The notes under the pieces were generated by a model. The model was not told the DNA's origin. It was given only the letters and a program-made list of their open reading frames with translations, and did no database searches. A stretch of DNA of 64,000 nucleotides. Source: CAWEHU01 sp963808965 (GTDB lineage Bacteria > Pseudomonadota > Alphaproteobacteria > Acetobacterales > Acetobacteraceae). The stretch spans positions 67,400 to 131,399 of the forward strand of contig CAWEHU010000011.1 of assembly GCA_963808965.1 (NCBI GenBank), read 5' to 3'. The position numbers were made by a program, and so were the translations under genes. Shown here one piece after another: positions 46,079 through 54,861 of the stretch (the first letter of the stretch is position 1; the number at the start of each line of letters is the position of its first letter).

Positions 46079-46522
46079 ATGACTCGCTTCAATGCCGCGG
46101 CAGCAATGGCGATCGGCGTCGCGATCTTCGCCGGCCCAAGCACGGGTGCGCTGGGAGCGCAGACCTTCGCCGAGAAATGCGGACAATGGATCGCCAGGAA
46201 GGGCTACTCGGTCAACTACATCGAGCAGCGGACGGGCAAGCGGCAGCCGGGATTCGCCAATGGATGGGTGAGCAACATCGACCGGGATGCGGTGCGACCC
46301 GGTGATGTCGCAATCTTCGCCCAGTGGCGCGGACACACCGGCTATGTCGAGAAGGTCGAGCGGGACGCGAGCGGCAAGCCGCTGCGCATTCTCATCAGTG
46401 ACTGGAACAGGCCAGCCAAGTGGGTCGATGAGGAATGCGTCATCACCGAGGCGTTCGGCAAGCTCAACACCTGGTGGGTGAACGCGAGCGAGGTGACGCG
46501 CTACTGGCGTCCGAACCCTTGA
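46079..46522 (+). CDS. Exported CHAP-like (NlpC/P60 superfamily) protein
   Basis: 147 residues with a signal peptide (AAAAMAIGVAIFAGPSTGALGA). The mature part carries KCGQWIARKGY with the candidate catalytic Cys and AVRPGDVAIFAQWRGHTGYV with the candidate His, the pattern of CHAP amidase/peptidase folds. A second Cys lies in DEECVITEAF. Substrate would be peptidoglycan if active, but the domain is minimal and lacks a binding module. It starts 13 bases after EipB and is probably co-transcribed with it. Confidence 0.65.
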   Translation: MTRFNAAAAMAIGVAIFAGPSTGALGAQTFAEKCGQWIARKGYSVNYIEQRTGKRQPGFANGWVSNIDRDAVRPGDVAIFAQWRGHTGYVEKVERDASGKPLRILISDWNRPAKWVDEECVITEAFGKLNTWWVNASEVTRYWRPNP

Positions 46523-46535
46523 GCCATGCCGCCGA

Positions 46536-48317
46536 TCACGGTTTTCGAGCCGGCAGGTCGGGTTTGAGGTGCAATTCCTTCCAGCGCGCCGCGGGGATTT
46601 CGGCGGGCGCGCCCATCATCAGATCCTCGCCCTGCTGGTTCAGCGGGAACAGGATCACCTCGCGGATATTCGGCTCGTCCGCGAGCAGCATGACGATGCG
46701 GTCGATCCCGGGCGCCGAGCCGCCGTGCGGCGGGGCGCCGTAGCGGAACGCGTTGAGCATCCCGCCGAACCGTTTCTCCACCTCGTCGGCGCTGTATCCC
46801 GCGATCTCGAAAGCTCGGATCATGATGTCGGGCCGGTGGTTGCGGATGGCGCCGGAGGACAGTTCGACGCCATTGCAAACGATATCGTACTGGTAGGCCT
46901 TGATCGTCAGCGGGTCCTGGCCGTTCAGCGCCTCCATCCCGCCCTGTGGCATGCTGAACGGGTTGTGGCTGAAGTCGATCTGCCCGCTCTCCTCGTTCAG
47001 CTCATACATCGGGAAGTCGGTGATCCAGCAGAAACGAAAGGCGTGCTTCTCGGACAAGTCGAGTTCGTGGCCGAGCCGGGTGCGGACCGCGCCCGCGAAT
47101 TTCGCCGCCTCGTCCTTCTTGCCAGCGGCGAAGAAGACGGCGTCGCCCGGCTCCAGACCGCAGGCGGCGCGAATCGCCTCGGTGCGCTCCGGCTCGAGAT
47201 TGCGGGCGATCGGGCCTTTCGGGCCTTCCGCGTCGTAGATGATATAGCCGAGCCCGCCCGCGCCTTCTTCGCGCGCCCATGCATTCAGTTTATCGAAGAA
47301 GCTGCGCGGAAGCGCGGCCGCGCGCGGCGCGGGAATCGCGCGCACGACCCCGCCTGAGGCCGCGATGCGCGCGAACAAACCGAAGCCCGATCGGGCGAAA
47401 TGCTCCGTTACCTCAGCGATGCGCAGGGGATTGCGGAGGTCGGGTTTATCGGTGCCGAATTCGAGCAGCGCCGTCTCGTACGGAATGCGCAGGAACGGCG
47501 GCCGGTCCACCGCCCGGCCTTCGGCGAACTCCTCGAACACGCCCGCGATCACCGGCTCGATCGTCGCGAACACGTCCTCTTGCGTGACGAAGCTCATTTC
47601 GAAGTCGAGCTGGTAGAACTCGCCGGGGGAGCGGTCGGCACGGCTCGCCTCGTCGCGGAAACAGGGCGCGATCTGGAAGTAGCGGTCGAATCCCGCGACC
47701 ATCAGCAGCTGCTTGAATTGCTGCGGGGCCTGCGGCAGCGCGTAGAATTTGCCCGGATGCAGCCGCGCGGGCACCAAGAAATCGCGCGCGCCCTCGGGAC
47801 TGGAGGCGGTCAGGATCGGCGTTTGGAACTCGGTGAACCCGGCCTCGATCATGCGGCGGCGGATCGAGGCGATGACGCCCGCGCGCAGCATCATGTTCCG
47901 GTGCAGCTTGTCGCGCCGGAGGTCGATGAAGCGGTAGCGGAGCCGGATGTCCTCGGGGTATTTCTCGTCCCCCGCCACCTGCATCGGCAGCACCTCGGCG
48001 GCCGACTGCACTTCCAGTTCGGCGACGCGGAGCTCGACCTCGCCGGTCGGCAGCTTCGGGTTCACCGTGCCGGGCTCCCGCCGCACCACTTCGCCCGTCA
48101 CCGTGATGACGCTCTCCGGCCGCACCGCGTCCGCTTCCGCGAAAGCGGGGCTGCCGGCGGGAAAGACGCATTGGGTCAGGCCGTCATGGTCGCGCAGGTC
48201 GATGAACAGGAGGCCGCCATGGTCGCGCTTGCTATGCACCCAGCCGGACAGGCGGGCCGTGCTGCCGGCATCGCTGGCGCGAAGCGCGCCGCAGGTATGG
48301 GTGCGGTAGGCGTGCAT
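46536..48317 (-). CDS. aspS: Aspartate--tRNA ligase, bacterial type
   Basis: 593 residues, complete and unbroken. N-terminal OB-fold anticodon domain (LSGWVHSKRDHGGLLFIDLR), class II motif 1-2 (LTASSPEGARDFLVPAR, PCFRDEASRADRSPGEFYQL), the GAD insertion domain and motif 3 (GGSAPGIDRIVMLLAD) are present. With gatCAB in the same genome, it may be non-discriminating, charging tRNA-Asn with Asp for transamidation; the sequence alone does not prove it. A short piece of a related gene lies at 49162-49224. Confidence 0.97.
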   Translation of the reverse strand: MHAYRTHTCGALRASDAGSTARLSGWVHSKRDHGGLLFIDLRDHDGLTQCVFPAGSPAFAEADAVRPESVITVTGEVVRREPGTVNPKLPTGEVELRVAELEVQSAAEVLPMQVAGDEKYPEDIRLRYRFIDLRRDKLHRNMMLRAGVIASIRRRMIEAGFTEFQTPILTASSPEGARDFLVPARLHPGKFYALPQAPQQFKQLLMVAGFDRYFQIAPCFRDEASRADRSPGEFYQLDFEMSFVTQEDVFATIEPVIAGVFEEFAEGRAVDRPPFLRIPYETALLEFGTDKPDLRNPLRIAEVTEHFARSGFGLFARIAASGGVVRAIPAPRAAALPRSFFDKLNAWAREEGAGGLGYIIYDAEGPKGPIARNLEPERTEAIRAACGLEPGDAVFFAAGKKDEAAKFAGAVRTRLGHELDLSEKHAFRFCWITDFPMYELNEESGQIDFSHNPFSMPQGGMEALNGQDPLTIKAYQYDIVCNGVELSSGAIRNHRPDIMIRAFEIAGYSADEVEKRFGGMLNAFRYGAPPHGGSAPGIDRIVMLLADEPNIREVILFPLNQQGEDLMMGAPAEIPAARWKELHLKPDLPARKP

Positions 48318-48400
48318 TCAGCTTGCATCCCGGGGTTAAGGAGGGGGCGGCAGACAAGCCCTCGGGGCGAGGGGGAGTCAAGGCGGGGCGGCCGCGTGAG

Positions 48401-48733
48401 CTAGAGACACAGGAGAGGCGCCAATCGTGCATCGATCTCGTCGAGCACCGATCCTGGCGCGGCGCCGACAATCTCCATGCCGCGCGCCTCTCGATCGACG
48501 CTTCTGACGTGATCGACCAGAACGACGCCTGATACGGCGAGACCGGGAGGCAGCCTTACCTCCATCGGCCATCCCTTTTCCCGGCTGGTGATGGGGCAGA
48601 CGACAGCCAGCCGGGACCGGCGGTGGTAGGCCTCTCTCGTCAGCACGATGCCCGGCCGCCGTCCGGCTTGTTCGCTCCCGGCCTGGGGCGAGAAATGCAA
48701 CCACACGAGACTGCCCCGGTCGGGCAATGGCAT
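48401..48733 (-). CDS. mazF: MazF/PemK-family endoribonuclease toxin
   Basis: 110-residue PemK-like barrel: SLVWLHFSPQAGSEQAGRRP, then GIVLTREAYHRRSRLAVVCP and ITSREKGWPMEVRLPPGLA. The Arg of AGRRPGIVL and the Thr/Ser of CPITSR lie where MazF catalytic residues are found. As a toxin it would cut mRNA. Its ATG overlaps the antitoxin stop in TGATG, so the pair is coupled. Located between aspS and an exported protein, which is not a classic mobile setting. Confidence 0.88.
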   Translation of the reverse strand: MPLPDRGSLVWLHFSPQAGSEQAGRRPGIVLTREAYHRRSRLAVVCPITSREKGWPMEVRLPPGLAVSGVVLVDHVRSVDREARGMEIVGAAPGSVLDEIDARLAPLLCL

Positions 48734-48978
48734 CAGATAATTTCCTCCCCGCGAGGCGCGTCATCCTCGAGGACGTGTTCGCGAGCGGGTGTCATTCCGG
48801 CCAGCAGTTCGTCGAGCGTGAAGCGGCGGCGCGAGCGGCTGATGATGATGCGGCCATCATCGGACGCCTCCACGTCGACTCGCGCCCCTTCGGTGAGGCC
48901 CACCCGTGCCGCGATATCGCGTGGCACCCGCAAGCCGAGACTGTTGCCCCATTTGGCGATCTGCACCTGGATCGGCAT
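48733..48978 (-). CDS. mazE: MazE-family antitoxin (AbrB/SpoVT DNA-binding domain)
   Basis: 81 residues: the swapped-hairpin DNA-binding domain VQIAKWGNSLGLRVPRDIAA, then RVGLTEGARVDVEASDDGRI, followed by an acidic C-terminal tail (LLAGMTPAREHVLEDDAPRG) that should bind and block MazF. The start at MPIQVQIAK is three codons inside the longest frame. It is upstream of the toxin gene, with overlapping stop/start, and likely autoregulates. Confidence 0.87.
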   Translation of the reverse strand: MPIQVQIAKWGNSLGLRVPRDIAARVGLTEGARVDVEASDDGRIIISRSRRRFTLDELLAGMTPAREHVLEDDAPRGEEII

Positions 48979-49301
48979 GGCTCCCATCCCGAGACGCTGT
49001 GTTTGGATTCTTGGATGTATATACCGGGGATAAACAGGAGGGGAAATAGCCCGATCTCACCCGGCCAGCGCGCGGATCGGGCTGCCCAGCGGCGAGCGCC
49101 ATGCCGGCGACGACCAAAAGCTACTCACGCCCGGTGCTCCGTATTTCCAGGGCTGAGACGGCTCGTCGCCCGCCACCTGCATCGGCAGCACCTCGGCGGC
49201 GGACTGCACCTCGAGCGTCGCGACTGCCGCGGTCTCGCAACCTGCAAGGCCGGGACTGCGTTCGATCGCGGCAAGCCACGAAGACAATGGAGGGACGACC
49301 A
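48979..49301. other. Intergenic stretch holding an aspS-like relic
   Basis: About 320 bases between the antitoxin start and the low-complexity exported protein. Part of it (49162-49224) is the aspS-like fragment listed separately; the rest is not recognised. A GGAGG ribosome site near 49290-49294 belongs to the following gene. Confidence 0.4.
49162..49224 (-). pseudogene. Relic fragment of an aspartyl-tRNA synthetase gene
   Basis: Sixty-three bases that align without gaps to aspS 47964-48026, matching at 55 positions by hand count. In the minus frame it reads LEVQSAAEVLPMQVAGDE exactly as aspS does. Most differences are synonymous third-base changes (for example GAA/GAG, TCG/TCC, GGG/GGC), with one changed codon just before (Glu to Thr). 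Nothing else of aspS is seen around it. It is likely a remnant of a diverged aspS copy. Confidence 0.6.
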
Positions 49302-49625
49302 ATGAAGGGGTTGACTGGCCCGATGGTGGGCTTCGCAGCGGCGCTGCTTCTCGTCTCGCCCGCCTTCGCGCAGCAGAGCGGCGGTGGCCAGGGCGGCACC
49401 ACGGGCAGCACCACGGGCCCGGCCGCGGGCAGCAATGTGACCCCCAGCACGGCGACACAGAAGCAGAATCCCGGTGCGCCGGCGGGCGCGGGCGCGCCGG
49501 GTGCGATGAACGCGCCGGCGGGAGCGCCGGGAGGGGCGACTGCGGGCGCCATGGGCGCGGGCGCGCCGGGCGTCGCGGCCAAGCCGGGCTCGGAGGCCGG
49601 ACCGGCGCAGAAAAAGCCCCAGTAG
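49302..49625 (+). CDS. Exported Gly/Ala/Pro-rich low-complexity protein
   Basis: 107 residues: a signal peptide (PMVGFAAALLLVSPAFAQ) followed by an unstructured tail with GTTGSTTGPAAG, repeated GAP/APG units and a basic end PAQKKPQ. No domain is recognised. A GGAGG site eight bases upstream supports the start. Proteins of this type are common small envelope components of unknown role. Confidence 0.55.
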   Translation: MKGLTGPMVGFAAALLLVSPAFAQQSGGGQGGTTGSTTGPAAGSNVTPSTATQKQNPGAPAGAGAPGAMNAPAGAPGGATAGAMGAGAPGVAAKPGSEAGPAQKKPQ

Positions 49626-49645
49626 GAGAGCGAGCCGCGGGTCGG

Positions 49646-49666
49646 CCCCCGGCGGCGAGCCGGGGG
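49646..49666. terminator. GC hairpin between convergent genes
   Basis: Perfect 8-bp inverted repeat CCCCCGGC-ggcga-GCCGGGGG just after the exported protein stop and before the sugar dehydrogenase stop on the other strand. There is no T-run, so it would be a strong hairpin rather than a canonical intrinsic terminator. Confidence 0.4.
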
Positions 49667-49767
49667 ATCGGAAGCGGGCCGGCCGCGATCGCGCCCGATC
49701 GCGGCGAACGTTCCCAACCCGAAACTTACTGCTCCCGCTCTGGAGAAATTTCGCCGCCCTGGGCAGC

Positions 49768-51113
49768 TCAGCGTCGGGCGATGCTCGGAGTTCCCGGAGC
49801 CGCGGTCACCCGCCACACGCGGTTGCCGACGTCGTCGGCGATCAGCAGCGCGCCTGCGCGGTCTACCGCGACTCCGACCGGGCGGCCGCGCGCGTTGCCG
49901 TCCGGGTCGAGGAACCCGGTGAGCACGTCCACCGGATCGCCCGCCGGCCGGCCGCCGGCGAAGGGGACGAAGATGACCTTGTAGCCGCTCGGCGGCCTCC
50001 GGTTCCAAGAGCCGTGCTGACCGACGAAAGCGCCGGACGCGAACGGCTCCGGGAGCGCTCCGGGCTTGGCGAAGGCGAGGCCGAGCGAGGCGGTATGCGC
50101 CCCGAGGGCGTAATCGGGCGGGATCGCCTGAGCGACCAGAATCCGGCCGCTCAGGCTTCACGCGCGGATCGACATGCTGCCCGAAGTAGCTGTAAGGCCA
50201 GCCGTAAAATCCCCCGTCTCTCACCGCCGTCATGTAATCGGGGACGAGATCGCTGCCGATTTCGTCCCGCTCGTTCACCGCCGTCCAAAGCGCGCCGGTC
50301 ACCGGCTCCCAGGCAAGGCCGACTGGGTTGCGCAGGCCCGACGCGAAGATCCGGTGCCGGCCGGTCACCGGATCGACCTCCCAGATCGCGGCCCGGCCCG
50401 CCTCCACCTCAATGCCGTTCTCGCCGGCATTGCTATTCGACCCGATCGTCACGTAGAGCCGCGAGCCATCCGGGCTCGCGATGACGTTCTTGGTCCAGTG
50501 GTGATTGATCGGCCCCGCCGGCAGGTCGACCACCTTGACGCCGGGTGCGGTGATTTGCAGTCTGCCCCGGCTCATACGGAAACCGCATGAGAGCGTCGGT
50601 GTTCGCGACGTAGAGATCGTTGCCGATCAGCGCCATGCCGAACGGAGAGTTCAGCCCCTCGAGAAAGACCGAGCGCGTTCGCGCGGCACCCTCGCGGTCG
50701 GCATCGCGCAGCAGCGTGATCCGGTTGGCGCTCGGCGAAGCGGCCCCAGCGCGCCGCATCACGAGCCCGGTAATCCAGCCTTTTATTCCCCTGCGGTCTT
50801 CTGGCTTGGGCGGAGCATTCGTTTCCGCGACCAGCACGTCGCCGTTGGGCAGCACATAGAGCCAGCGCGGATGATCGAGGCCTTCGGCGAACGCGGCGAC
50901 CTTGAGGCCGGGCGCGGCGATCGGAGCCGCTCCCGCGGGCCAGCCCGTGCCCGGCGCGATGTCCACCGTGGGAAAGAGCGTCTGGTGCGGCGGCGGCAGG
51001 GTCGGGTGCGGTCCGAACCCGGCGGAAACCGGAAGCTGCGCGCGATCGCCGCACGCGCCCAGCCCGGCGAGCGCCGCCGCAAGCAGGATGGCGGCCACCG
51101 GGGAATTACGCAT
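49768..51113 (-). CDS. PQQ-dependent sugar (sorbosone-type) dehydrogenase, two frameshifts (near 50566 and 50140)
   Basis: Beta-propeller quinoprotein of the glucose/sorbosone dehydrogenase family, here a lipoprotein (signal ending LAGLGAC). First frame: LKVAAFAEGLDHPRWLYVLP, NGDVLVAETNA, LNSPFGMALIGNDLYVANTD. Second frame: NHHWTKNVIASPDGSRLYVT, SGLRNPVGLAWEP and GGFYGWPYSYFGQHVDPRV. Third frame: LVAQAIPPDYALGAHTASLG, GAFVGQHGSWNRRPPSGYKV, LIADDVGNRVWRVT. Deleting one base in CCGGGG and one in GGATTCTGG joins all three (447 residues). Many relatives are related propeller enzymes without proven PQQ use. Two breaks suggest sequencing error. Confidence 0.87.
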
Positions 51114-51138
51114 GACACGTGGCGTTTCGCTCGGGCCT

Positions 51139-51212
51139 TGGCTGGGGGCCGTGGATTCGAACCACGATTGACGGAGTCAAAGTCCGCTGTCCTGCCATTA
51201 GACGAGCCCCCA
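51139..51212 (-). tRNA. tRNA-Gln (anticodon TTG)
   Basis: Seventy-four bases including encoded CCA. The minus strand begins TGGGGGCTCGTCTAATGGCA. The anticodon loop CTTTGAC (anticodon TTG) is closed by GCGGA/TCCGT and the T arm has GGTTCGAATCC. Acceptor TGGGGGC pairs with GCCCCCA. It reads CAA codons. Confidence 0.95.
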
Positions 51213-51334
51213 TCGGCCCACGCCTGCCCACCCGAGCCGGACGCTAGTCGGTTGGGAAACATTACAGCAAGCCCGCACCTCTACCACGCGCCACCGCACT
51301 TCCGAACCGGTCGGACCGCGTGTAAAGGCGTCCG

Positions 51335-52516
51335 ATGGCACCCGCGCCCCGTCCCGGCTTCCCCGCGCCTCGCCTTATCGCTACGACGGCCGCCCTCGAC
51401 GAATTATGCCTTCGCCTGCGCCGGGAAGCGTTCGTCACCGTCGATACCGAGTTCATGCGCGAGCGCACCTATTGGCCCGAACTCTGCGTCGTGCAGCTCG
51501 GCGGAGCGGCGGAGGTGGCGGTGGTGGACGCGCTGGCCCCGGGATTGGACCTCGCCCCCCTGCGCGGCCTACTCGCGGACGAAGCGGTCGTGAAGGTGTT
51601 CCACGCGGCCCGGCAGGACATCGAGATCTTCGTGCTGAAATTCGGCGACGTGCCGAAGCCGCTGTTCGATACCCAGGTCGCCGCCATGGTGGCCGGGTTC
51701 GGCGACCAGGTGGGCTACGACGCGCTGGTCTCGGCACTCACCAGCGGCTCGATCGACAAGGCGCACCGGTTCAGCGACTGGTCGGCCCGGCCGCTCTCGG
51801 CCGCGCAGATCGCTTACGCCGCGGCCGACGTGACTTGGCTACGGATGGTGTACGAGAAGCTGCGGCAGCGGCTGGAGCAAGACGGCCGGCTCGAATGGGT
51901 CGCCGAGGAGATGGCGGTTCTCGCCGATCCCGCGACGTATCGGCCCGACCCGGAAGCGATGTGGGAACGGCTGCGTCCGCGCACCGGGAATCGCCGGCTG
52001 CTCGGCGTGCTGCGGGCGGTTGCCGCCTGGCGGGAGCGCGAGGCGCAGCGAGTGAATATCCCGCGCCAGCGCTTGCTCAAGGACGAGGCGCTGCTGGAGA
52101 TCGCCGCCACCGCCCCGGACACGGCGGAGGCGCTCGGCCGCGCGCGGGGCGTGACGCGCGGCTTCGCGGAGGGCAAGACCGGGGCTTCGCTACTCGCCGC
52201 GATTGCCGTGGCCAAGGCGCTGCCGGAGAGCGCGCTGCCGGAAGCGCCTCGCGGCAAGGACGGCCCGCGCCCCTCGCCCGCGCTCGTCTCGCTGCTGAAG
52301 GTGTTACTGGCCGCCAAATGCGAGCAGCACCACGTGGCGCCCAAGCTGGTCGCCGGCTCCGACGACATCGACCGGCTCGCGACCGAGGACGAGCCCCCCA
52401 TCGCCGCCCTGCACGGCTGGCGACGGGAGGTGTTCGGCGAGGACGCGCTCGCGCTCAAGGCCGGGCGCGTCTCCCTCGGCGTCGACGGCCGGCGGGTGAA
52501 GCTGCTGGCGAGTTAG
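51335..52516 (+). CDS. rnd: Ribonuclease D
   Basis: 3'-to-5' exoribonuclease for tRNA maturation, 393 residues. The DEDD catalytic residues lie in VTVDTEFMRERTYWPELC (Asp and Glu), VFHAARQDIEIF (Asp) and IAYAAADVTWL (Asp with Tyr). Two HRDC-like helical domains follow (LRAVAAWREREAQRVNIPRQ, LLKDEALLEIAATAP). Nearness to aspS is common in alphaproteobacteria; here the two are separated by the toxin pair and sugar dehydrogenase region. Confidence 0.94.
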   Translation: MAPAPRPGFPAPRLIATTAALDELCLRLRREAFVTVDTEFMRERTYWPELCVVQLGGAAEVAVVDALAPGLDLAPLRGLLADEAVVKVFHAARQDIEIFVLKFGDVPKPLFDTQVAAMVAGFGDQVGYDALVSALTSGSIDKAHRFSDWSARPLSAAQIAYAAADVTWLRMVYEKLRQRLEQDGRLEWVAEEMAVLADPATYRPDPEAMWERLRPRTGNRRLLGVLRAVAAWREREAQRVNIPRQRLLKDEALLEIAATAPDTAEALGRARGVTRGFAEGKTGASLLAAIAVAKALPESALPEAPRGKDGPRPSPALVSLLKVLLAAKCEQHHVAPKLVAGSDDIDRLATEDEPPIAALHGWRREVFGEDALALKAGRVSLGVDGRRVKLLAS

Positions 52517-52532
52517 GCGCCACTCCACGCCA

Positions 52533-52664
52533 TCAGCCGGTCCGATCGTCGACCAGCGACCGCAGCCTGGTTAGGGCTGGGGTGCAGCCGCTCGCGACAT
52601 GGCTCAGAGCCAGCAGTTCGTAGAGCGTGAAAATCACCAGGAATGCTACTATCGTGCGATACAT
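52533..52664 (-). CDS. Small membrane protein
   Basis: 43 residues: MYRTIVAFLVIFTLYELLAL forms one membrane helix, then a short polar tail with SGCTPALTRLRSLVDDRTG. A strong AAAGGAGGA site lies six bases upstream of the ATG, the best evidence that it is a real gene. No family was recognised. It lies at the edge of the AT-richer island. Confidence 0.6.
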   Translation of the reverse strand: MYRTIVAFLVIFTLYELLALSHVASGCTPALTRLRSLVDDRTG

Positions 52665-52708
52665 GGGTCGTCCTCCTTTCGGTTGTTGAAACTGCACGCG
52701 GTCGCATT

Positions 52709-54310
52709 TCAATGCAATCGCGCAATCACCCGGCTCGCGAGGTCGGCCGAAGCTTCCCACTGGCGACTGGCCAAAAATGCGGTCGGGGAGAGGCTTTCTG
52801 GCTGCTCGTCCCGCTCTTTTTCCCAGATTGGTCGCAGCTCGACATAACCGTCGCGGAGCCAGTTCTCGCCTTGCTTCTGGAGGGCGATAGCGCGCTCCCG
52901 TTCGCCGGAAGAAGCGCCGATCGCCTGCATACGGTCTGCGGCTGCGAGCGCAACGACCCCTGCAACAACCTTCCATCGGCAAAACGCTTTCCTGTAATCG
53001 TAATTCACTCAACACGGCGAGATTGTCAGGAAGGCATCGATGTTTTGATGGGTCAGGAACTCGGCACGATCTCCAAGCCTCACAAGCCTTCGAAACTGGT
53101 ATTTCCGGAACGAAGTTCAGTTCCGTCCGCAGCGAGTTGATCTCCGTCCCGAGCAGGAGGAAAGCAATCCGTCGCTTCGCTCGACAACAGAATCTGCCCG
53201 TTTGCCAGGCTTTGCAAGCGTCTGGAATATCCACTAGCAGGATGGAATTGCGAGCCGACTTGTAATACTTTGTCAACTCTGCCTGGTACATCTCCAGCAC
53301 GTCTCGAAAGGACGCGCGCCTGTTTGTGCGTCATGTTGCCAAGTATCGCCTGAAGTTTCCGCGAGAATTCGGACCTTACGAATCCACGGCCGGCATCGAT
53401 TTCGATGCGTCAAAGCTTGGGGTGGCGCTTTCTGGCTGTCAAGCTTTTCTTGGCCGGCGATCCATTCGGCAAGAACGTTCACAGCTTCATCCGGAGCGCC
53501 GTGAGCGATCAGCAGATCGGCCAGCGCGAGATCCGTGTAAGGTTCATTGGAGGGGACCGAACTGGGAGGTCAGTTCTTTTTGTCCAAAAGCGCTGGGATC
53601 GCAGGGGCCATCGCCTCTCTGCACCCCAGAGTTTTTTGTCGTCGCTTATTATGGTCGGCCTTTATTCATGCCAACATCGAATTGGCGATCCTCGCTGCCA
53701 AAGAATAGCTGCTCTGGCTGCTTGCCGGAGTATGCGCTCAAGACACGAGACTGTCTCTTGCTTCCTGTGCATCGCGAAAAAGCGGACGATAGTGGGCTTG
53801 ATATCGATAAGCAGCAGTTGCGAGATCGCGTATGATCTTGTTGTAATGAACAAGGCAGTTTCCAGCAGTTCTCTGACGGGCGCAAGCAAGGTTTCTGCCT
53901 TGCCGACGAGGGTTGTTGTTGATGCCTCGAATTCAGGATCGATCCTAAGAATGTATTTTCGCGATGGTCAACGTGGTCTTGGTGGATCTGTTAACGCTCT
54001 GGCTTTTCCGGCAGATTCTGCACGAAAATCGGCTTTAAGCGCCTGTATTCCCGGTGTGGGATCGGTCACTCTCGCGATGGAGAGCGAGGGCGAGCCCGTT
54101 GCTTGGCCGCGCTGCTGAATTGGACCCAGGCGTGCCTTGAGCCGCCAGCGAAGCCTCGACCGAGATCTCCGCGACCGAAATCTTGAGAGTTGACAGCCCG
54201 CTATCGCGCAGCAGCCCGGCTATTTCGCGTTGATACAAAGGCAAGACTGTAGGCGATGCTCAGGATGAGCCAGCGCGAGCGCGCCATAGAAGCGCGGTTT
54301 CGGGTCCATG
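52709..54310 (-). pseudogene. Degenerate or heavily frameshifted reading frames in an AT-richer island
   Basis: Several minus-strand frames look protein-like but none is complete. From 5' to 3': MDPKPRFYGALALAHPEHRL and PLYQREIAGLLRDSGLSTLK (54310-54100), KYILRIDPEFEAS and LLETALFITTRSYAISQLLL (about 53960-53670), NEPYTDLALADLLIAHGAPD (53540-53470), QAELTKYYKSARNSILLVDI (about 53290-53230), and a 99-residue end frame (52709-53008) with GENWLRDGYVELRPIWEKER. Simple one-base changes join some of them. They could be one or two genes riddled with errors or a true pseudogene. The helical, Ala/Leu-rich composition hints at repeat-type helices, but no family was recognised. Confidence 0.4.
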
Positions 54311-54316
54311 CTCCGC

Positions 54317-54684
54317 CTAAAAAGACCCAATACGAGTTTTCGCGGCGAACGCCCCAAAGGCAGCCCCGATAAGGGCGATCAGGATGGCTCCAGCATCGAG
54401 TTCGCTAAGATTCGTCCACGATATCTCTTTTGCGCACGCCCAGACATTTGTTGGGCATACCGCAGGCATTCTCGTCTGTTTGCAGCCGCGCCTCACCGCC
54501 TCGAAGTAGACGGCCATTCGGACGCCAGAACCAGCAATACGGTGACAGCGATTGAAGTGGCAACCCAGGGAAACCACGGCGCCTGGCGGCCGCGAATTCT
54601 GGCCGCACGCCGGTAGTCGAGACTCACCCATAAGGCCATCGAGGCGAGTGCAGCGATGGTAAACAGGACCCGAATCGGGAACAT
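54317..54684 (-). CDS. Small three-helix membrane protein, frameshifted near 54524
   Basis: The first frame starts MFPIRVLFTIAALASMALWV and continues to a second helix WFPWVATSIAVTVLLVLA. The next frame continues VRMAVYFEAVRRGCKQTRM and ends with a third helix LDAGAILIALIGAAFGAF before a TAG. Adding one base after GTTCTGGC joins them into 122 residues. No family recognised. The consistent membrane topology across the junction supports one gene. Confidence 0.5.
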
Positions 54685-54848
54685 GTCATGATCCTAAGGC
54701 GGAAATCTCCTCAATCCTGAGCGTAAGCAATCTGCGATTGCGTGCTGTGAGCTACCTCACACCTCACGGAATTTGCCGACCAACTTCGCAACAATTCGGA
54801 GACACGCCCGAAACACGCGCTCACCAGATCACCGGCAGGCTCCGCTGC

Positions 54849-54858
54849 AAGGAGGTGA
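54849..54858 (+). promoter_or_regulatory. Near-perfect ribosome binding site
   Basis: AAGGAGGTGA, fully complementary to the 16S rRNA 3' tail, three bases before the ATG at 54862 and so at close spacing. It is the strongest such site seen in the window and fixes the start of the YXWGXW protein, implying high translation. Confidence 0.7.
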
Positions 54859-54861
54859 AAG

